A DNA stretch of 64,000 nt from RBG-13-68-16 sp050018455. GTDB taxonomy: Bacteria > Acidobacteriota > Thermoanaerobaculia > Thermoanaerobaculales > Thermoanaerobaculaceae. The stretch is taken from the NCBI GenBank assembly GCA_050018455.1, contig JBEKAA010000005.1:1-64000 (forward strand), written 5' to 3'. The notes under the pieces are model-generated. The model was not told where the DNA came from, did no database searches, and saw nothing but the letters and a program-made list of their open reading frames with translations. The translations under genes were made by a program, and so were the position numbers. This document shows positions 17,521-27,015 of this stretch, piece after piece. The first letter of the stretch is position 1. Every line of letters begins with the position of its first letter.

Positions 17521-19029
17521 TCAAACGATCGGGGGTGTGGCCGCTCCTTCGGGCTTGCCGGACTGCGGGCGCCGGGCCGCCACGCGCAACGCTTCCATCA
17601 GGCGCGCGACGCCGTCCCGAATCTGATCCGGCGGCGCGAAGGTGAAGTTCAGCCGGAGGTAGTTGGCTCCCGGCTCCCCGGCGATGCAAGCGTCACCGGG
17701 CAGGTACGACACGCGAAGCTCCGCTGCCTTCGCCAGCAGCTGCGACTGGCGGATCCCGTCGGGGAATCGGCACCAGAAGTAGAACCCCCCCTCGGGCCTG
17801 GTCCACGTGACCCCCTGCGGGGCCTCGGCGGTGAGCGACTCGTGCATGAGATCGCGGCGCTTCGCGTACTCAATCCGCACCGCTTTCACGTGGCGGGCAT
17901 AGTGGCCGTCCCGCAGGAATCGTTCGAGAAGGAACTGGCCCGCGGTGGAGGAGTGCAGGTCCACCGTCTGCTTGGCGAGCGCGAGCTGGCGGGCCGCCGG
18001 GCGCGGGGCTGCGAGCCAGCCGATCCGCAGCCCCGGGAACAGCACCTTGGAGAACGACGACAGGTAAATCACGTACCCGTGCTCATCGAGCGCCTTCAGC
18101 GGCGGGACCGACTCGCCTTCGTAACGTAGCTCGTAGTAGGGGTCGTCCTCGAGCACCGGCACCTGGAAGCGGTAGGCGAGCTCGAGCAGGTGCCGCCGAC
18201 GTTCCATGCTCATCACGGCGCCCGAGGGGTTCTGGAAGGTCGGGAGCGTGTAGATCAGCTTTGGGCGGTGCCGCTCGAGGAGGGCCTCAAGGACATCGGT
18301 GCGCATCCCGTCGCGGTCGATCGGCACGCTGAGCACTCGGGCCTGGGCGCGGCGGAAAACCTGGAGCGCCCCGAAGAACGTCGGGTCCTCGACCACGACC
18401 GTGTCGCCCGGCGCCACGAACACCCGAGCCGCGAGGTCGAGCCCTTGCTGCGAGCCGGAGGTCACCAGCACCTCGGCCGGCGAGCACTGGATGCCGCGCG
18501 CGACCACGAGCTGGCAGAGCGCCTCGCGGAAGTGGGTCAGCCCCTCGGTCGGGCTGTGCAGAAGCATGGGCGCCCCGACGTCCCGGAGCAGATCGGCCTG
18601 CACCTCGCGCAGCGCGGCGAGGGGGAGCAGCTCGGCGGCGGGCAGGCCGACCGAGAGCGTGATCACGTCCTGCCGCTCGGCGAGCGCGAGCAGATCCCGC
18701 AGGAGCGGGTCCTGCACCTCGGTGACGCCATCGCGAACGAGCTGCCTCCACGCCAGGGGCTGCACGGCCGCGGTAACGACCGGGCTCGTCGTGCGGGGCA
18801 GGACGCTGGTGCCGCGCCCGACGTGGGCGTCCACCAGCGCGTCGGCCTTGAGCTCCCGGTAGGCGGAGAGCACCGTGCTGCGGTTCACGCCGAGCGCCTC
18901 GGCCAGACGCCGCTCGGGCGGCAGCCGGAAACCCTCGGGGAGACTGCCGGAGAGGATCAGCTCCTTGATGCCGGTGCTGATTTGCATGTAGATGGGAACC
19001 GCGGACTCCCTGTCGATCCGGATGTCCAC
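17521..19029 (-). CDS. MocR/PdxR-type regulator (GntR head fused to aminotransferase)
   Basis: A 502-residue fusion. Residues ~5-70 are a GntR winged helix (VPIYMQISTGIKELILSGSL...LPPERRLAEALGVNRSTV). The remainder is an aminotransferase-like domain with TSGSQQGLDLAARVF, PTFQNPSGAVM, LEDDPYYELRY and a retained lysine in SSFSKVLFPGLRIGW. MocR-family members sense PLP or amino-compound substrates. GTG at 19029 is chosen over 19035 because GAGAGGAG then has a seven-base spacing. It lies directly upstream of the paralogous stand-alone aminotransferase, which it may control. Confidence 0.88.
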   Translation of the reverse strand: MDIRIDRESAVPIYMQISTGIKELILSGSLPEGFRLPPERRLAEALGVNRSTVLSAYRELKADALVDAHVGRGTSVLPRTTSPVVTAAVQPLAWRQLVRDGVTEVQDPLLRDLLALAERQDVITLSVGLPAAELLPLAALREVQADLLRDVGAPMLLHSPTEGLTHFREALCQLVVARGIQCSPAEVLVTSGSQQGLDLAARVFVAPGDTVVVEDPTFFGALQVFRRAQARVLSVPIDRDGMRTDVLEALLERHRPKLIYTLPTFQNPSGAVMSMERRRHLLELAYRFQVPVLEDDPYYELRYEGESVPPLKALDEHGYVIYLSSFSKVLFPGLRIGWLAAPRPAARQLALAKQTVDLHSSTAGQFLLERFLRDGHYARHVKAVRIEYAKRRDLMHESLTAEAPQGVTWTRPEGGFYFWCRFPDGIRQSQLLAKAAELRVSYLPGDACIAGEPGANYLRLNFTFAPPDQIRDGVARLMEALRVAARRPQSGKPEGAATPPIV

Positions 19030-19087
19030 TGCCACGCTCCTCTCGCTGCCGGCCCACCGATCCAGAAATTGGACCGGTCCTATGACC

Positions 19088-19115
19088 ATTCTAGGCCTGT
19101 TTGAGAACGTTTCAA
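19088..19115 (-). promoter_or_regulatory. Promoter of the MocR-type regulator
   Basis: On the minus strand TTGAAA (19115-19110), a 16-bp spacer and TAGAAT (19093-19088) form a promoter about 60 bp before the GTG. The imperfect palindrome TGAGAACGTTTCA (19102-19114) overlaps the -35 box and is an operator candidate. Confidence 0.45.
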
Positions 19116-19382
19116 CCGCCAATTACAGGCCGACCAAAGCCAACCAATCATAGCTTATGACCGGCCAATCGGCAGGCCGGGTCTTCGAGAGCCCGGGCGG
19201 AAACAGAAACGACGCGCGGCGCAGTTGTGGCGGCCAGGGGTAGGATGAGAATGTCACGTTCCATTGCGGACGGCGCACGGTGAGCGAGGAGCAGGCCTGG
19301 GAGTGGAATTGGTCCAGGCGCGCAGGAGTTAGCCGGAACGGAAAGCCGCGATCCTGGAGTCCTGTTGTCGGGGGGAATGGCG
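19116..19382. other. Intergenic region without a recognised gene
   Basis: The gap between the divergent MocR-type gene and the anti-sigma gene. It contains no convincing ORF or repeat array. The only clear signal is a GGGGGGA Shine-Dalgarno just before 19383. Confidence 0.6.
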
Positions 19383-19826
19383 ATGAGCCGGACAGTTCCA
19401 CACTGTGAGTTCGACGCGTTGACCCTGGCGACGCAGGCCGATCTGACGATACCGGGGCACGTCGAGGCGATCGAACCGGCGGTGGAGAAGATCATGGCTG
19501 CGGTTGGCGAGATGGGCTGCGCCTCCGGCAAGGAGTTCGAGATCGAGATCGCCCTCACCGAGGCGCTCGCCAACGCGGTCGAGCACGGCTGCGAGCACGA
19601 CCCCGACAAGAACGTCGAGATCTGGGTCGGGTGCGACCACGACCGCGGCTTGCTGATCGTCGTTCGAGACCCCGGCCTGGGTTTCGACCCGAAACAGATC
19701 CCCAGTCCGATCGAGGGCGAGCAGGTGTACCGCGAGGGCGGCCGCGGGATCTACCTCATCAACCGCCTCATGGACCACGTCCACTACGACCGCGGCGGCA
19801 CCGAGATCCGGATGCTGAAAAGGTAG
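19383..19826 (+). CDS. Anti-sigma regulatory factor, RsbW/SpoIIAB-type ATPase
   Basis: A 147-residue GHKL-fold serine kinase of the anti-sigma class. The N-box is EALANAVEHG, G1 is VRDPGLGFDP and G2 is EGGRGIYLINRLMD. Such proteins phosphorylate anti-anti-sigma factors or sequester sigma factors; no partner STAS gene is in the window. The start at 19383 is preferred over 19365 (TTG) and 19377 because GGGGGA lies at proper spacing. It immediately precedes the Hanks-kinase array, suggesting shared phospho-signalling. Confidence 0.85.
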   Translation: MSRTVPHCEFDALTLATQADLTIPGHVEAIEPAVEKIMAAVGEMGCASGKEFEIEIALTEALANAVEHGCEHDPDKNVEIWVGCDHDRGLLIVVRDPGLGFDPKQIPSPIEGEQVYREGGRGIYLINRLMDHVHYDRGGTEIRMLKR

Positions 19827-19904
19827 CGGCGCGGCGTCGTCGGCGCCGGCCAGCGCCGGGCATCGTCGGCTCCGAGATCCACGTTCCGTTCTAGTCCTCC
19901 GCTG

Positions 19905-19910
19905 TACAAT
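19905..19910 (+). promoter_or_regulatory. -10 box upstream of kinase 1
   Basis: TACAAT lies 21 bp before the GTG of the kinase gene. No good -35 box is seen at 16-18 bp upstream. Confidence 0.35.
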
Positions 19911-19931
19911 CTCCGCGGGGAGAACACACGA

Positions 19932-22499
19932 GTGCAGCCGGGCAGCCGGATCGCCCACTTCGAGATCCTCGGCCTCGTCGGTGTGGGTCGGATGGGTGAG
20001 GTGTACCGCGCTCGCGACACGCGCCTGGGCCGGGAGGTTGCCATCAAGGTGCTGCCGGCGGAGTTCGCATCTGATCCCGACCGACTCCGCCGCTTCGAGC
20101 AGGAAGCTCGGGCCGTCGCCGCCCTTGATCATCCCAACATCCTCGCCCTGTACGACGTCGGCACCCACGAAGGCTCGCCGTACATCGTCACCCAGTTGTT
20201 GGAGGGCGAGTCGCTGCGGGAGCGGTTGCAGGCCGGGCCGCTCACCCCGCGCAAGGCGATCGAGGTGGGGGCCGAGATCGCGCAGGGTCTTGCTGCGGCG
20301 CATGAGAAAGGGATTGTCCACCGCGACCTCAAGCCGGCGAACGTGTTCGTCACGAAAGACGGGCACGTCAAGATCCTGGACTTCGGCCTCGCGAAGCTCG
20401 CGCCACCGCGAAGCCCGGACGAGCGGGCAAAGGCCACGACGGTCCTGGAGGCGACCGACGCCGGGACGGTGTTGGGCACCGTCGCCTATATGTCGCCCGA
20501 ACAGGTCCGTGGCCAGACCGTAGACCACCGCACGGACATCTTCTCCTTCGGGTGCGTGCTGTACGAGATGCTGTCGGGGAAGCGAGCGTTCACCGGGGAC
20601 ACGGCGGCGGACACCATGACCGCGATCCTGACGAACGACCCGGACCCGCTCTCCGGCACGGGGCGAGAGGCCCCGCCGGTCCTGCAGGGGATCGTGAGCC
20701 GGTGCCTTGAGAAAAACCCGCAGGATCGTTTTCATTCGGCGCACGACCTCGCCTCCGATCTCGCATTGCTGGGGCGGATCTCGGATACCGGAACCGGTCC
20801 GAGGCCGGAGCTGGCCAGAGCGCCACGCCTCACGCGCCGTTGGATCACAGGGTCGGCGGCCGCGATTGGGGCAGCGGTGCTGCTTCTTGGCGGCGCGCTT
20901 CTCGATCGGCGCTTGTCGAAGGTTTCGACGGTGCAGTGCCAGCGCCTGACCTATCGGCGGGGCTTCGTCACAGGGGCGCGCTTCACCCCGGATGGCCGGA
21001 CCGTCGTCTACAGCGCGACGTGGGACGGCGCGCCGACCGAACTGTTTAGCGTCCGCCTCGGGAATCCCGAATCGACCCCGCTCGGCTACACCCACGCCGA
21101 GCTGCTGGCAGTTTCCCCTGCTGACGAACTGGCGCTCTCGCGCAATCCCCTCTCACCATTGTGTAGGTGGACGGCTTCTCGCTTCGGGGCCGTACCAACC
21201 TTCGCCGTAGCACCGTTCTCGGGCGGCACGCCCAGGGACCTCGACGACACCGTCAGGGAGGCCGACTATTCGCCGGATGGTCGCGCGATGGCGGTAGTGC
21301 GTGTTGGCCAGAAGGGCTACCAGCTCGAATACCCCATCAACACCGTGCGCGCGACAGCAGGTTGGATTCTTTGTCCCCGTGTCTCGCCCGACGGCAAGAC
21401 GGTGGCCTTCATCCAGGACGGCACGCTGGCGACCGCGGACACCACCGGGAGGAGCCGGGTCCTGGCCAAGGACATTCCAGGCTCTAATTTCGCCTATGGC
21501 GTGGCCTGGTCGCCGAGCGGCGACGAGGTCTGGTACTCAGATGCCAGGAATCAGGTGTGCGCGGTGACGCTTTCCGGGCGGGCGCGCGTCGTCTACTCGC
21601 AGACGATGAGGCTGACACTACAGGACGTCGCAAAGGACGGCCGTGTCCTCGTCACAACCTGGGACCAGCGTGCAAGGGACCTCTTCCGGGGTCCAGGCGA
21701 CACGGCCGACCGCGAGCTCACCTGGCTGGACGCGACCATCGTGAGCGATCTCTCCGACGATGGTCGCCTGATCGCGTTCGCCGAATGGCAGGAGGGGACG
21801 GGGTTCAAAACCGTTAGCTACCTGCGCGGGACTGACGGTGCGCCGCCCTTGAGGCTGGGCGAAGGAGATTATCCCCGACTGTCTCCGGATGGCCGGTTCG
21901 TTCTGACGGTCGATTACGAGAAGAACGCATTCGTAGTCTACCCGTTCGGGCTAGGAGCTGCGCGAACGGTCCCGATCACCGGCGTCAAACTCGGGTGGTT
22001 CCCGGGCCTGCTTCCGGATGACACGACGATCTGCTTCGTCGGCAATGAACCTGCGCACGGCTACCGGCTCTGGCTTACGGACCTTTCGGGGTCGAAGCCC
22101 CGTCCCGTGACTCCGGAGGGGCCGCTCGGGAGCCAGAGCATTACACGCGACGGACGGTACGGCGTCGTACGACAGACTGCCGCGATGTGGTTGTACCCGC
22201 TCCCGAGCGGGGAGCCACGGCGCATGACCGGCGTCCTGAAGGATGAGTGGGTCGCCGCGGTTGCGGCCGATGGGCAGTCCGCTCTCGTGTACCGGCGGCC
22301 AGCGGTGCCAATCAAGGTCTACAAGGTCGACCTGCGGACCGGCGACCGAGTCCTGTTCCGGGAGATCCCGTTGAGCGAGCGGGCCGGGGCGAACATCCAA
22401 ACACCCCCCGTGGTCACAATGACGTCCGACGGGCGAAGCTACATCTGCGGGTTCGACCAGCAGCTCTCGGACCTTTACCTGATCGAGGGGCTGAAGTGA
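19932..22499 (+). CDS. Serine/threonine protein kinase with TolB-like beta-propeller
   Basis: An 855-residue membrane-anchored Hanks-type kinase. The glycine loop GVGRMGEV is at residues 17-24, the VAIK lysine at 39, the alpha-C Glu at about 58, IVHRDLKPAN at 128-137, ILDFGLAK at 148-155, and MSPEQVRG after it. A transmembrane helix spans about 305-325. The rest is a WD40/TolB-like propeller with repeated ADYSPDGRAMAVVR-type blades, presumably extracytoplasmic. GTG at 19932 has GGGGAG upstream. All catalytic residues are present, so it should be active. Its TGA overlaps the GTG of a truncated kinase head. Confidence 0.92.
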   Translation: MQPGSRIAHFEILGLVGVGRMGEVYRARDTRLGREVAIKVLPAEFASDPDRLRRFEQEARAVAALDHPNILALYDVGTHEGSPYIVTQLLEGESLRERLQAGPLTPRKAIEVGAEIAQGLAAAHEKGIVHRDLKPANVFVTKDGHVKILDFGLAKLAPPRSPDERAKATTVLEATDAGTVLGTVAYMSPEQVRGQTVDHRTDIFSFGCVLYEMLSGKRAFTGDTAADTMTAILTNDPDPLSGTGREAPPVLQGIVSRCLEKNPQDRFHSAHDLASDLALLGRISDTGTGPRPELARAPRLTRRWITGSAAAIGAAVLLLGGALLDRRLSKVSTVQCQRLTYRRGFVTGARFTPDGRTVVYSATWDGAPTELFSVRLGNPESTPLGYTHAELLAVSPADELALSRNPLSPLCRWTASRFGAVPTFAVAPFSGGTPRDLDDTVREADYSPDGRAMAVVRVGQKGYQLEYPINTVRATAGWILCPRVSPDGKTVAFIQDGTLATADTTGRSRVLAKDIPGSNFAYGVAWSPSGDEVWYSDARNQVCAVTLSGRARVVYSQTMRLTLQDVAKDGRVLVTTWDQRARDLFRGPGDTADRELTWLDATIVSDLSDDGRLIAFAEWQEGTGFKTVSYLRGTDGAPPLRLGEGDYPRLSPDGRFVLTVDYEKNAFVVYPFGLGAARTVPITGVKLGWFPGLLPDDTTICFVGNEPAHGYRLWLTDLSGSKPRPVTPEGPLGSQSITRDGRYGVVRQTAAMWLYPLPSGEPRRMTGVLKDEWVAAVAADGQSALVYRRPAVPIKVYKVDLRTGDRVLFREIPLSERAGANIQTPPVVTMTSDGRSYICGFDQQLSDLYLIEGLK

Positions 22500-22603
22500 G
22501 GCTCGGGGCTGGTTGGCGCCTTGGTCCGTATGAGATCGCGGCCCCTATCGGTGCGGGCGGGATGGGCGGGGAACCACCTTCACCTTCGGCTCGGTGGTCA
22601 TGA
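22496..22603 (+). pseudogene. Kinase head stub 1
   Basis: A GTG overlapping the kinase 1 stop (GTGA) opens a frame reading GWRLGPYEIAAPIGAGGMGG, the standard start of a Hanks kinase up to the glycine loop. It then loses homology within one or two codons and stops at 22603. This is the remnant of a second, translationally coupled kinase gene. Confidence 0.8.
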
Positions 22604-22725
22604 CGCTCTCCGGGCATTCCACGCTCCAGGTCACGTACGGCCCGCCCGACACGAGTGAGTACGCCCTCTACGCGTTCGACACCAACCCGAGACCAACCCA
22701 TCCCGACCGAGGAGGGTCCAGATGA
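22573..22725 (+). pseudogene. C-terminal coding fragment coupled to the C45 hydrolase
   Basis: A frame without a start codon encodes about 50 residues (containing GHSTLQVTYGPPDTSEYALY). It ends in a TGA that overlaps the ATG of the downstream hydrolase (ATGA). It begins right at the break point of kinase stub 1, so it looks like the 3' end of a gene carried in with the hydrolase. The protein family is not recognised. Confidence 0.45.
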
Positions 22726-24194
22726 GACAGGTCACGCGCGCACTCGCGATCATGATCGTTCTTGCGACCGGGTTCGCGATGGCCCAGGCGCCCGCGGCGG
22801 GCGCCCCGCAGCCGGTCGTCCACGCCGGACCCGGACGTTCCACCCAGCCCCTTACCGAGGACCAGCAGACCCTGTTGGCCAAGGGCTACCGCTTCGAGCG
22901 GGCGGGCTGGATCTACCTGCACGTGGAAGGCTCACCCCGCGCCCGGGGGTTCCAGCACGGCTACCTGCTGGCCCCGGAGATCGCGGAAGGCCTGCGCAAG
23001 ACCCGCGTGCAGTGGGAGCACAAGAGCGCTCTGTCCTGGAGCTGGTACGTCGCCCAGGCCGACGCCATTCTGACGGTGAGGGTGGACCCCGAGAACCTGG
23101 CGGAGATCGACGGGATCGCGGAGGGGCTCGCGGCGGCCGGCGTCGCCTCGAGCCGCGCCGAGCTGGTGGCCTACAACGCGCAGCCGGAGCTCTTCAGCTA
23201 CTGGTGGCCCCAGGAGCTGAAGAAGGTGAAGGAGGACGCCCAGATCAGGGTGCCCGAATCCTGCAGCTCCTTCATCGCCACCGGGAGCTGGACCAAGGAT
23301 GGGGGGGTGGTGCTGGGCCACAACACCATGACGGGTTACGAAGGGGACCTCCCGAGGCTGATCCTCGACCTCGTCCCCGAGAAGGGGAACCGCATCCTCA
23401 TGCAGGGCGAGCCCGGGTGGATCCACAGCGGCTCGGACTTCTGGATCACCTCGGCCGGCCTGGTGGGCTCCGAGACCACCATCGGCGGCTTCGAGGGCTT
23501 CGACCCCAAGGGAATCCCCGAGTTCTCCCGCATGCGCCGCGCGAGCCAGGACGCGACGACCATCGACGAGTGGTGCGGGATCATGAAGGAGGGGAACAAC
23601 GGAGGGTACGCGAACGCCTGGCTGCTGGGAGACGTCAACACCGGCGAGATCGCCCGGCTGGAGCTGGGCCTCAAGGTGGTGGGCTTCGAGCGCACCAAGG
23701 ACGGCTATTTCACCGGTTCCAATGTCGCCGAGAACCTGAAGCTCCTGCGTTTCGAGACCAACACGAAGGAGACGGACATCCGCAACTCCGACGTGGCCAG
23801 GCGGGTGCGCTGGAAGCAGCTCATGGCCCAGTACAAGGGGAAGATCGACGTGGACCTGGCCCGGCGCTTCGAGGCCGATCATTTCGACTCCTTCCTGGAA
23901 CGCGAGCAGCTCGGCGCCCGGGGCCTCTGCGCCCACCCGGAGCTGGATCGGGAAAGCCCGGCAGCAGGCTGGGACGTTCCCTATGAGCCGGGGGGGGCCG
24001 TGGACGGCAAGGTGGTCGACACGACGATGGCCAAGGCCATGAGCTTTTCTGCCCGCTGGGGTGCCGCCTGCGGGCGTCCCTTCGACGCGGCCGCATTCCT
24101 CGCCCAGCACCCTCAGTTCGAGTGGATGAAGGACATCCTCCAGAGCCGCCCCACCCAGCCCTGGACCACCTTCAAGGCCGGGGACCGAAAGTAG
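22722..24194 (+). CDS. Secreted C45/phospholipase-B-like hydrolase
   Basis: A 490-residue protein with a signal peptide (hydrophobic run ALAIMIVLATGFAMAQ). It resembles the Ntn-hydrolase C45 / phospholipase-B-like group: GSPRARGFQHGYLLAPEI near the start, the candidate nucleophile Cys in PESCSSFIATG (about residue 183), then GVVLGHNTM and GSDFWITSAGLVGSETT. In this group the Cys becomes N-terminal after self-cleavage and attacks amide or ester bonds. GGAGG precedes the ATG. The gene lies inside an array of kinase genes and is flanked by gene fragments and repeats, suggesting it arrived by insertion. Confidence 0.8.
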   Translation: MRQVTRALAIMIVLATGFAMAQAPAAGAPQPVVHAGPGRSTQPLTEDQQTLLAKGYRFERAGWIYLHVEGSPRARGFQHGYLLAPEIAEGLRKTRVQWEHKSALSWSWYVAQADAILTVRVDPENLAEIDGIAEGLAAAGVASSRAELVAYNAQPELFSYWWPQELKKVKEDAQIRVPESCSSFIATGSWTKDGGVVLGHNTMTGYEGDLPRLILDLVPEKGNRILMQGEPGWIHSGSDFWITSAGLVGSETTIGGFEGFDPKGIPEFSRMRRASQDATTIDEWCGIMKEGNNGGYANAWLLGDVNTGEIARLELGLKVVGFERTKDGYFTGSNVAENLKLLRFETNTKETDIRNSDVARRVRWKQLMAQYKGKIDVDLARRFEADHFDSFLEREQLGARGLCAHPELDRESPAAGWDVPYEPGGAVDGKVVDTTMAKAMSFSARWGAACGRPFDAAAFLAQHPQFEWMKDILQSRPTQPWTTFKAGDRK

Positions 24195-24248
24195 GCGATA
24201 TGCACTCCCGACCGACCGCACGACCTGGCTCCAGGAAACGGGAACCCG

Positions 24249-24410
24249 ATGAGACAGGTTTGCCATCGAACATGTCATTCCGAGGAGCGGAGCGACGAGG
24301 AATCTGGGTGGGGGAAAGCCTGGATCTACCAGCCCCCTCCCAGATCCCTCGCGGAGCCCGCCCTGAGCGGAGTCGTTGCTCTACGACTGATGGCAAACCG
24401 GTATGAGACA
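24249..24410. mobile_element. MITE-like palindromic element with 8-bp direct repeats
   Basis: A 162-bp element flanked by the direct repeat ATGAGACA (24249-24256 and 24403-24410). Inside this are inverted ends GGTTTGCCATC (24257-24267) and GATGGCAAACC (24389-24399), then the GTCATTCCGAGG palindrome. The core is a reverse-orientation near copy of 5461-5556. No coding capacity is seen. The right direct repeat supplies the ATG of the damaged kinase 2. Confidence 0.75.
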
Positions 24411-27015
24411 CGCGGTTCACGCCCTGACGCTCCCGGCCGATTATGTCGTCCCGATCGGCGCGGGTGAAATGGGCGAGTTCATACCGATTCACCGTCCGTC
24501 GTAGAGGAATGGCTGTCACTGCGAGGCCCCGGAGGGGCCGAAGCAGTCCCGTGAAACCGCGAGATCGCCACGGCCCCATCGCTACGCTCGGGGGCCTCGC
24601 GATGACAACGAAAACGCTACGTTTGAACAACTCCTCGCAATCCACGATGTCGGGACCGACGGGGGGACCGCCTACATCGTCACGGAGTTGCTGGAAGGCC
24701 AAAGCCTGAGGGAGCGACTGCACAGACGTGGCGTGCCTGTCCGCAAGGCCGTGGATCTCGCGGTCCAAATCGCCCAGGGCCTTGCGGCCGCGCACGAGAA
24801 GGGCATCGTCCACCGGGACCTCAAACCTGGAAACGTCTTCATCACGAAGGACGGCCAGGTCAAGATCCTGGACTTCGGTTTAGCGAAACTGGTTGCGCCG
24901 AGGAGCGTCTCCGAGCCTGCCCAGCCGAGCACTGTTGTCGAGGCGACTGAAGCGGGCACCAGGCTCGGCACTGTTGGGTATATGTCCCCGGAGCAGGTGC
25001 GTGGCCAGAGCGTGGACCACCGCACGGACTTCTTTGCCTTCGGGTGCGTGCTCTACGAGATGCTGTCGGGGAAGAAGGCGTTCACAGGGGACACGGCGGC
25101 GGACACCATGACCGCGATCCTCACGAAGGATCCGGAGCCGCTCTCGAGCACGGGCCTAGAGGTTCCGCCGGTGCTGCAGCGGATCGTGAGCCGGTGCCTG
25201 GAGAAGAACCCGCAGGATCGCTTCCATTCGGCTCACGACCTCGCCTTCCATCTCACCTTGCTGGCGAGGATCTCGGGCACCGCGACGGGTCCGAGGCCGG
25301 AGTTGGCCAGGGCGCCGCGTGGCCCGCGCCGGTGGATCACCGTCCTTGCCGTCACTTCTGGGCTGGTTGGCGGCGGGCTGGTCATTGCCGGTCTTGAGTT
25401 GTACCGGAAAGGCGAGAAGGCGGGTCTGCGCTCGGCCGCGGAGATCAGCTTCCGCCAGATGAGTTTCCGTCCGCAGGCGATCTTCAAGGCTGCCTTCGCG
25501 CCTGACGGCGTGACCGTCGTCTACAGCGCAGCACTTGAGGGCAACGTTCCGGAGCTGTTCACAATCCGCCCCGAGTATCCCGAGCCACAGCCCCTCGGCC
25601 TGCCGCGCACACACCTCCTGTCGATCTCCTCCAAGGGGGAACTTGCCATCCTGACCAACGCCCGCTATTTGGGGTTTCGGCTGTTCACCGGCACACTCGC
25701 CCGGGTGTTGCTCGGGGGCACCGCCCCACGAGAGATCCTCGAGAATGTTCTTCAAGCCGACTGGTCGCCGGATGGCTCCGAGTTGGCCATCATTCGAGAG
25801 GCCACCGGGAAGTGCCGGTTGGAGTTCCCGATCGGAAAGGTACTCTACGAGACCGCGGGCTACCTGAGCGACCTTCGTGTCTCGCCCCGAGGCGAGTCGA
25901 TCGCCCTCTTCGAGCACCCGAGGCAGGGGGACGACCGCGGGTCGGTCATCCTCGTGGACCGGGCAGGGAAACGCACCGTCCTCTCCGGCGATTACAGGAC
26001 AGAGGAGGGCCTGTCCTGGTCCCAAGCGGGCGATGAGGTCCTCTTCACCGCGAGCACGGCAGGAGTAGCTCAGACTCTCTATGGCGTCGATGTCTACGGG
26101 CACCGCCGGGTCGCCTTGGGGAGCGCCGGGGGGCTGACGATGCACGACATCTCCCGCACCGGGCGCTGGCTCGTGACTCGTGACGACTGGCGGGTCGCGA
26201 TCTCCGTCCTAGCCCCGGGCGCGATCGCCGAGCATGATCTCTCCTGGCTCGATTTTTCCGCGGTCCCGTTTCTTTCGCGGAATGGGCGCATGCTGCTTTT
26301 CACTGACGCCTCCTCTACCGCCGGCTCGAACTATCGGGTCTGCCTCCGGACGACCGATGGCGGTCCTGTCGTAGTCCTCGGAGAAGGCATGGGCTACGGC
26401 TTCTCGCCAGACGGAAAGTGGGTGCTGGCTACCATCGACACGCCGCCACAGCTTGTCATCTACCCGACCGGTCCCGGAGAGACCCGGTGCCTCCCACGGG
26501 GCGACCTCGAGGCCTACGAGTCGGCCAGCTGGTTCCCGGATGGAAAGAGCATTCTGGTTTGCGGCCACGAGGCGGGTAAGGCTACGCGGTGCTACACGCA
26601 GGACGCCTCGGGTGGCCTGCCACGGCCGTTCACGCCAGAAGGAACAACGAATGGCACGGTCTCTCCGGATGGCCTGCGGATCTTGTACGCGACACCGGCT
26701 GGCCCCTATTTCATCCAGCACGCCGAGGGTGGGACCGCTCAGCCAGTGCTTGGGCTGACCACTGACGACGCGATCATCCGATGGAGTGCGGATGGCGGCT
26801 CTCTATGTCTTTTCCACTGGCCTAATCTGCCGTTCCGGTTCGAGCGGCTGGACATCGGCTCCGGCCGCCGCGTACTGATTCGCGACGTTGCCCCGGCCGA
26901 CAGGGCAGGCGTCCTCCAGGGTGTGTTGGCTGCGGTGACCGACGAAGCCAAGTCCTACGCGTACGACTATTCGAGAATGTCATCGCAGCTTTTTGTCGTG
27001 GAGGGTGCGAGGTGA
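24403..27015 (+). pseudogene. Serine/threonine kinase 2, N-lobe replaced by repeat DNA
   Basis: From the ATG at 24403 the frame reads a decayed kinase head (ADYVVPIGAGEMGEF) and meets a TAG at 24502. It then crosses a palindromic repeat in the same frame and resumes kinase homology at ENATFEQLLAIHDVGT (from 24610). The VAIK lysine and alpha-C glutamate are missing. GIVHRDLKPGNVF, ILDFGLAKL, YMSPEQVRG, a transmembrane helix and the whole TolB-like propeller follow intact to 27015. The long downstream frame, with a nominal TTG start at 24688, has no frameshift, so decay may be recent or the propeller part still used. It cannot be a normal kinase. Confidence 0.85.
24514..24607. repeat. GTCACTGCGAGG palindromic repeat inside kinase 2
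   Basis: A 94-bp element with ends TGTCACTGCGAGGCCCC and GGGGCCTCGCGATGACA, 17-bp inverted repeats with one mismatch. It occupies the place where the kinase N-lobe should be encoded. Confidence 0.85.
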
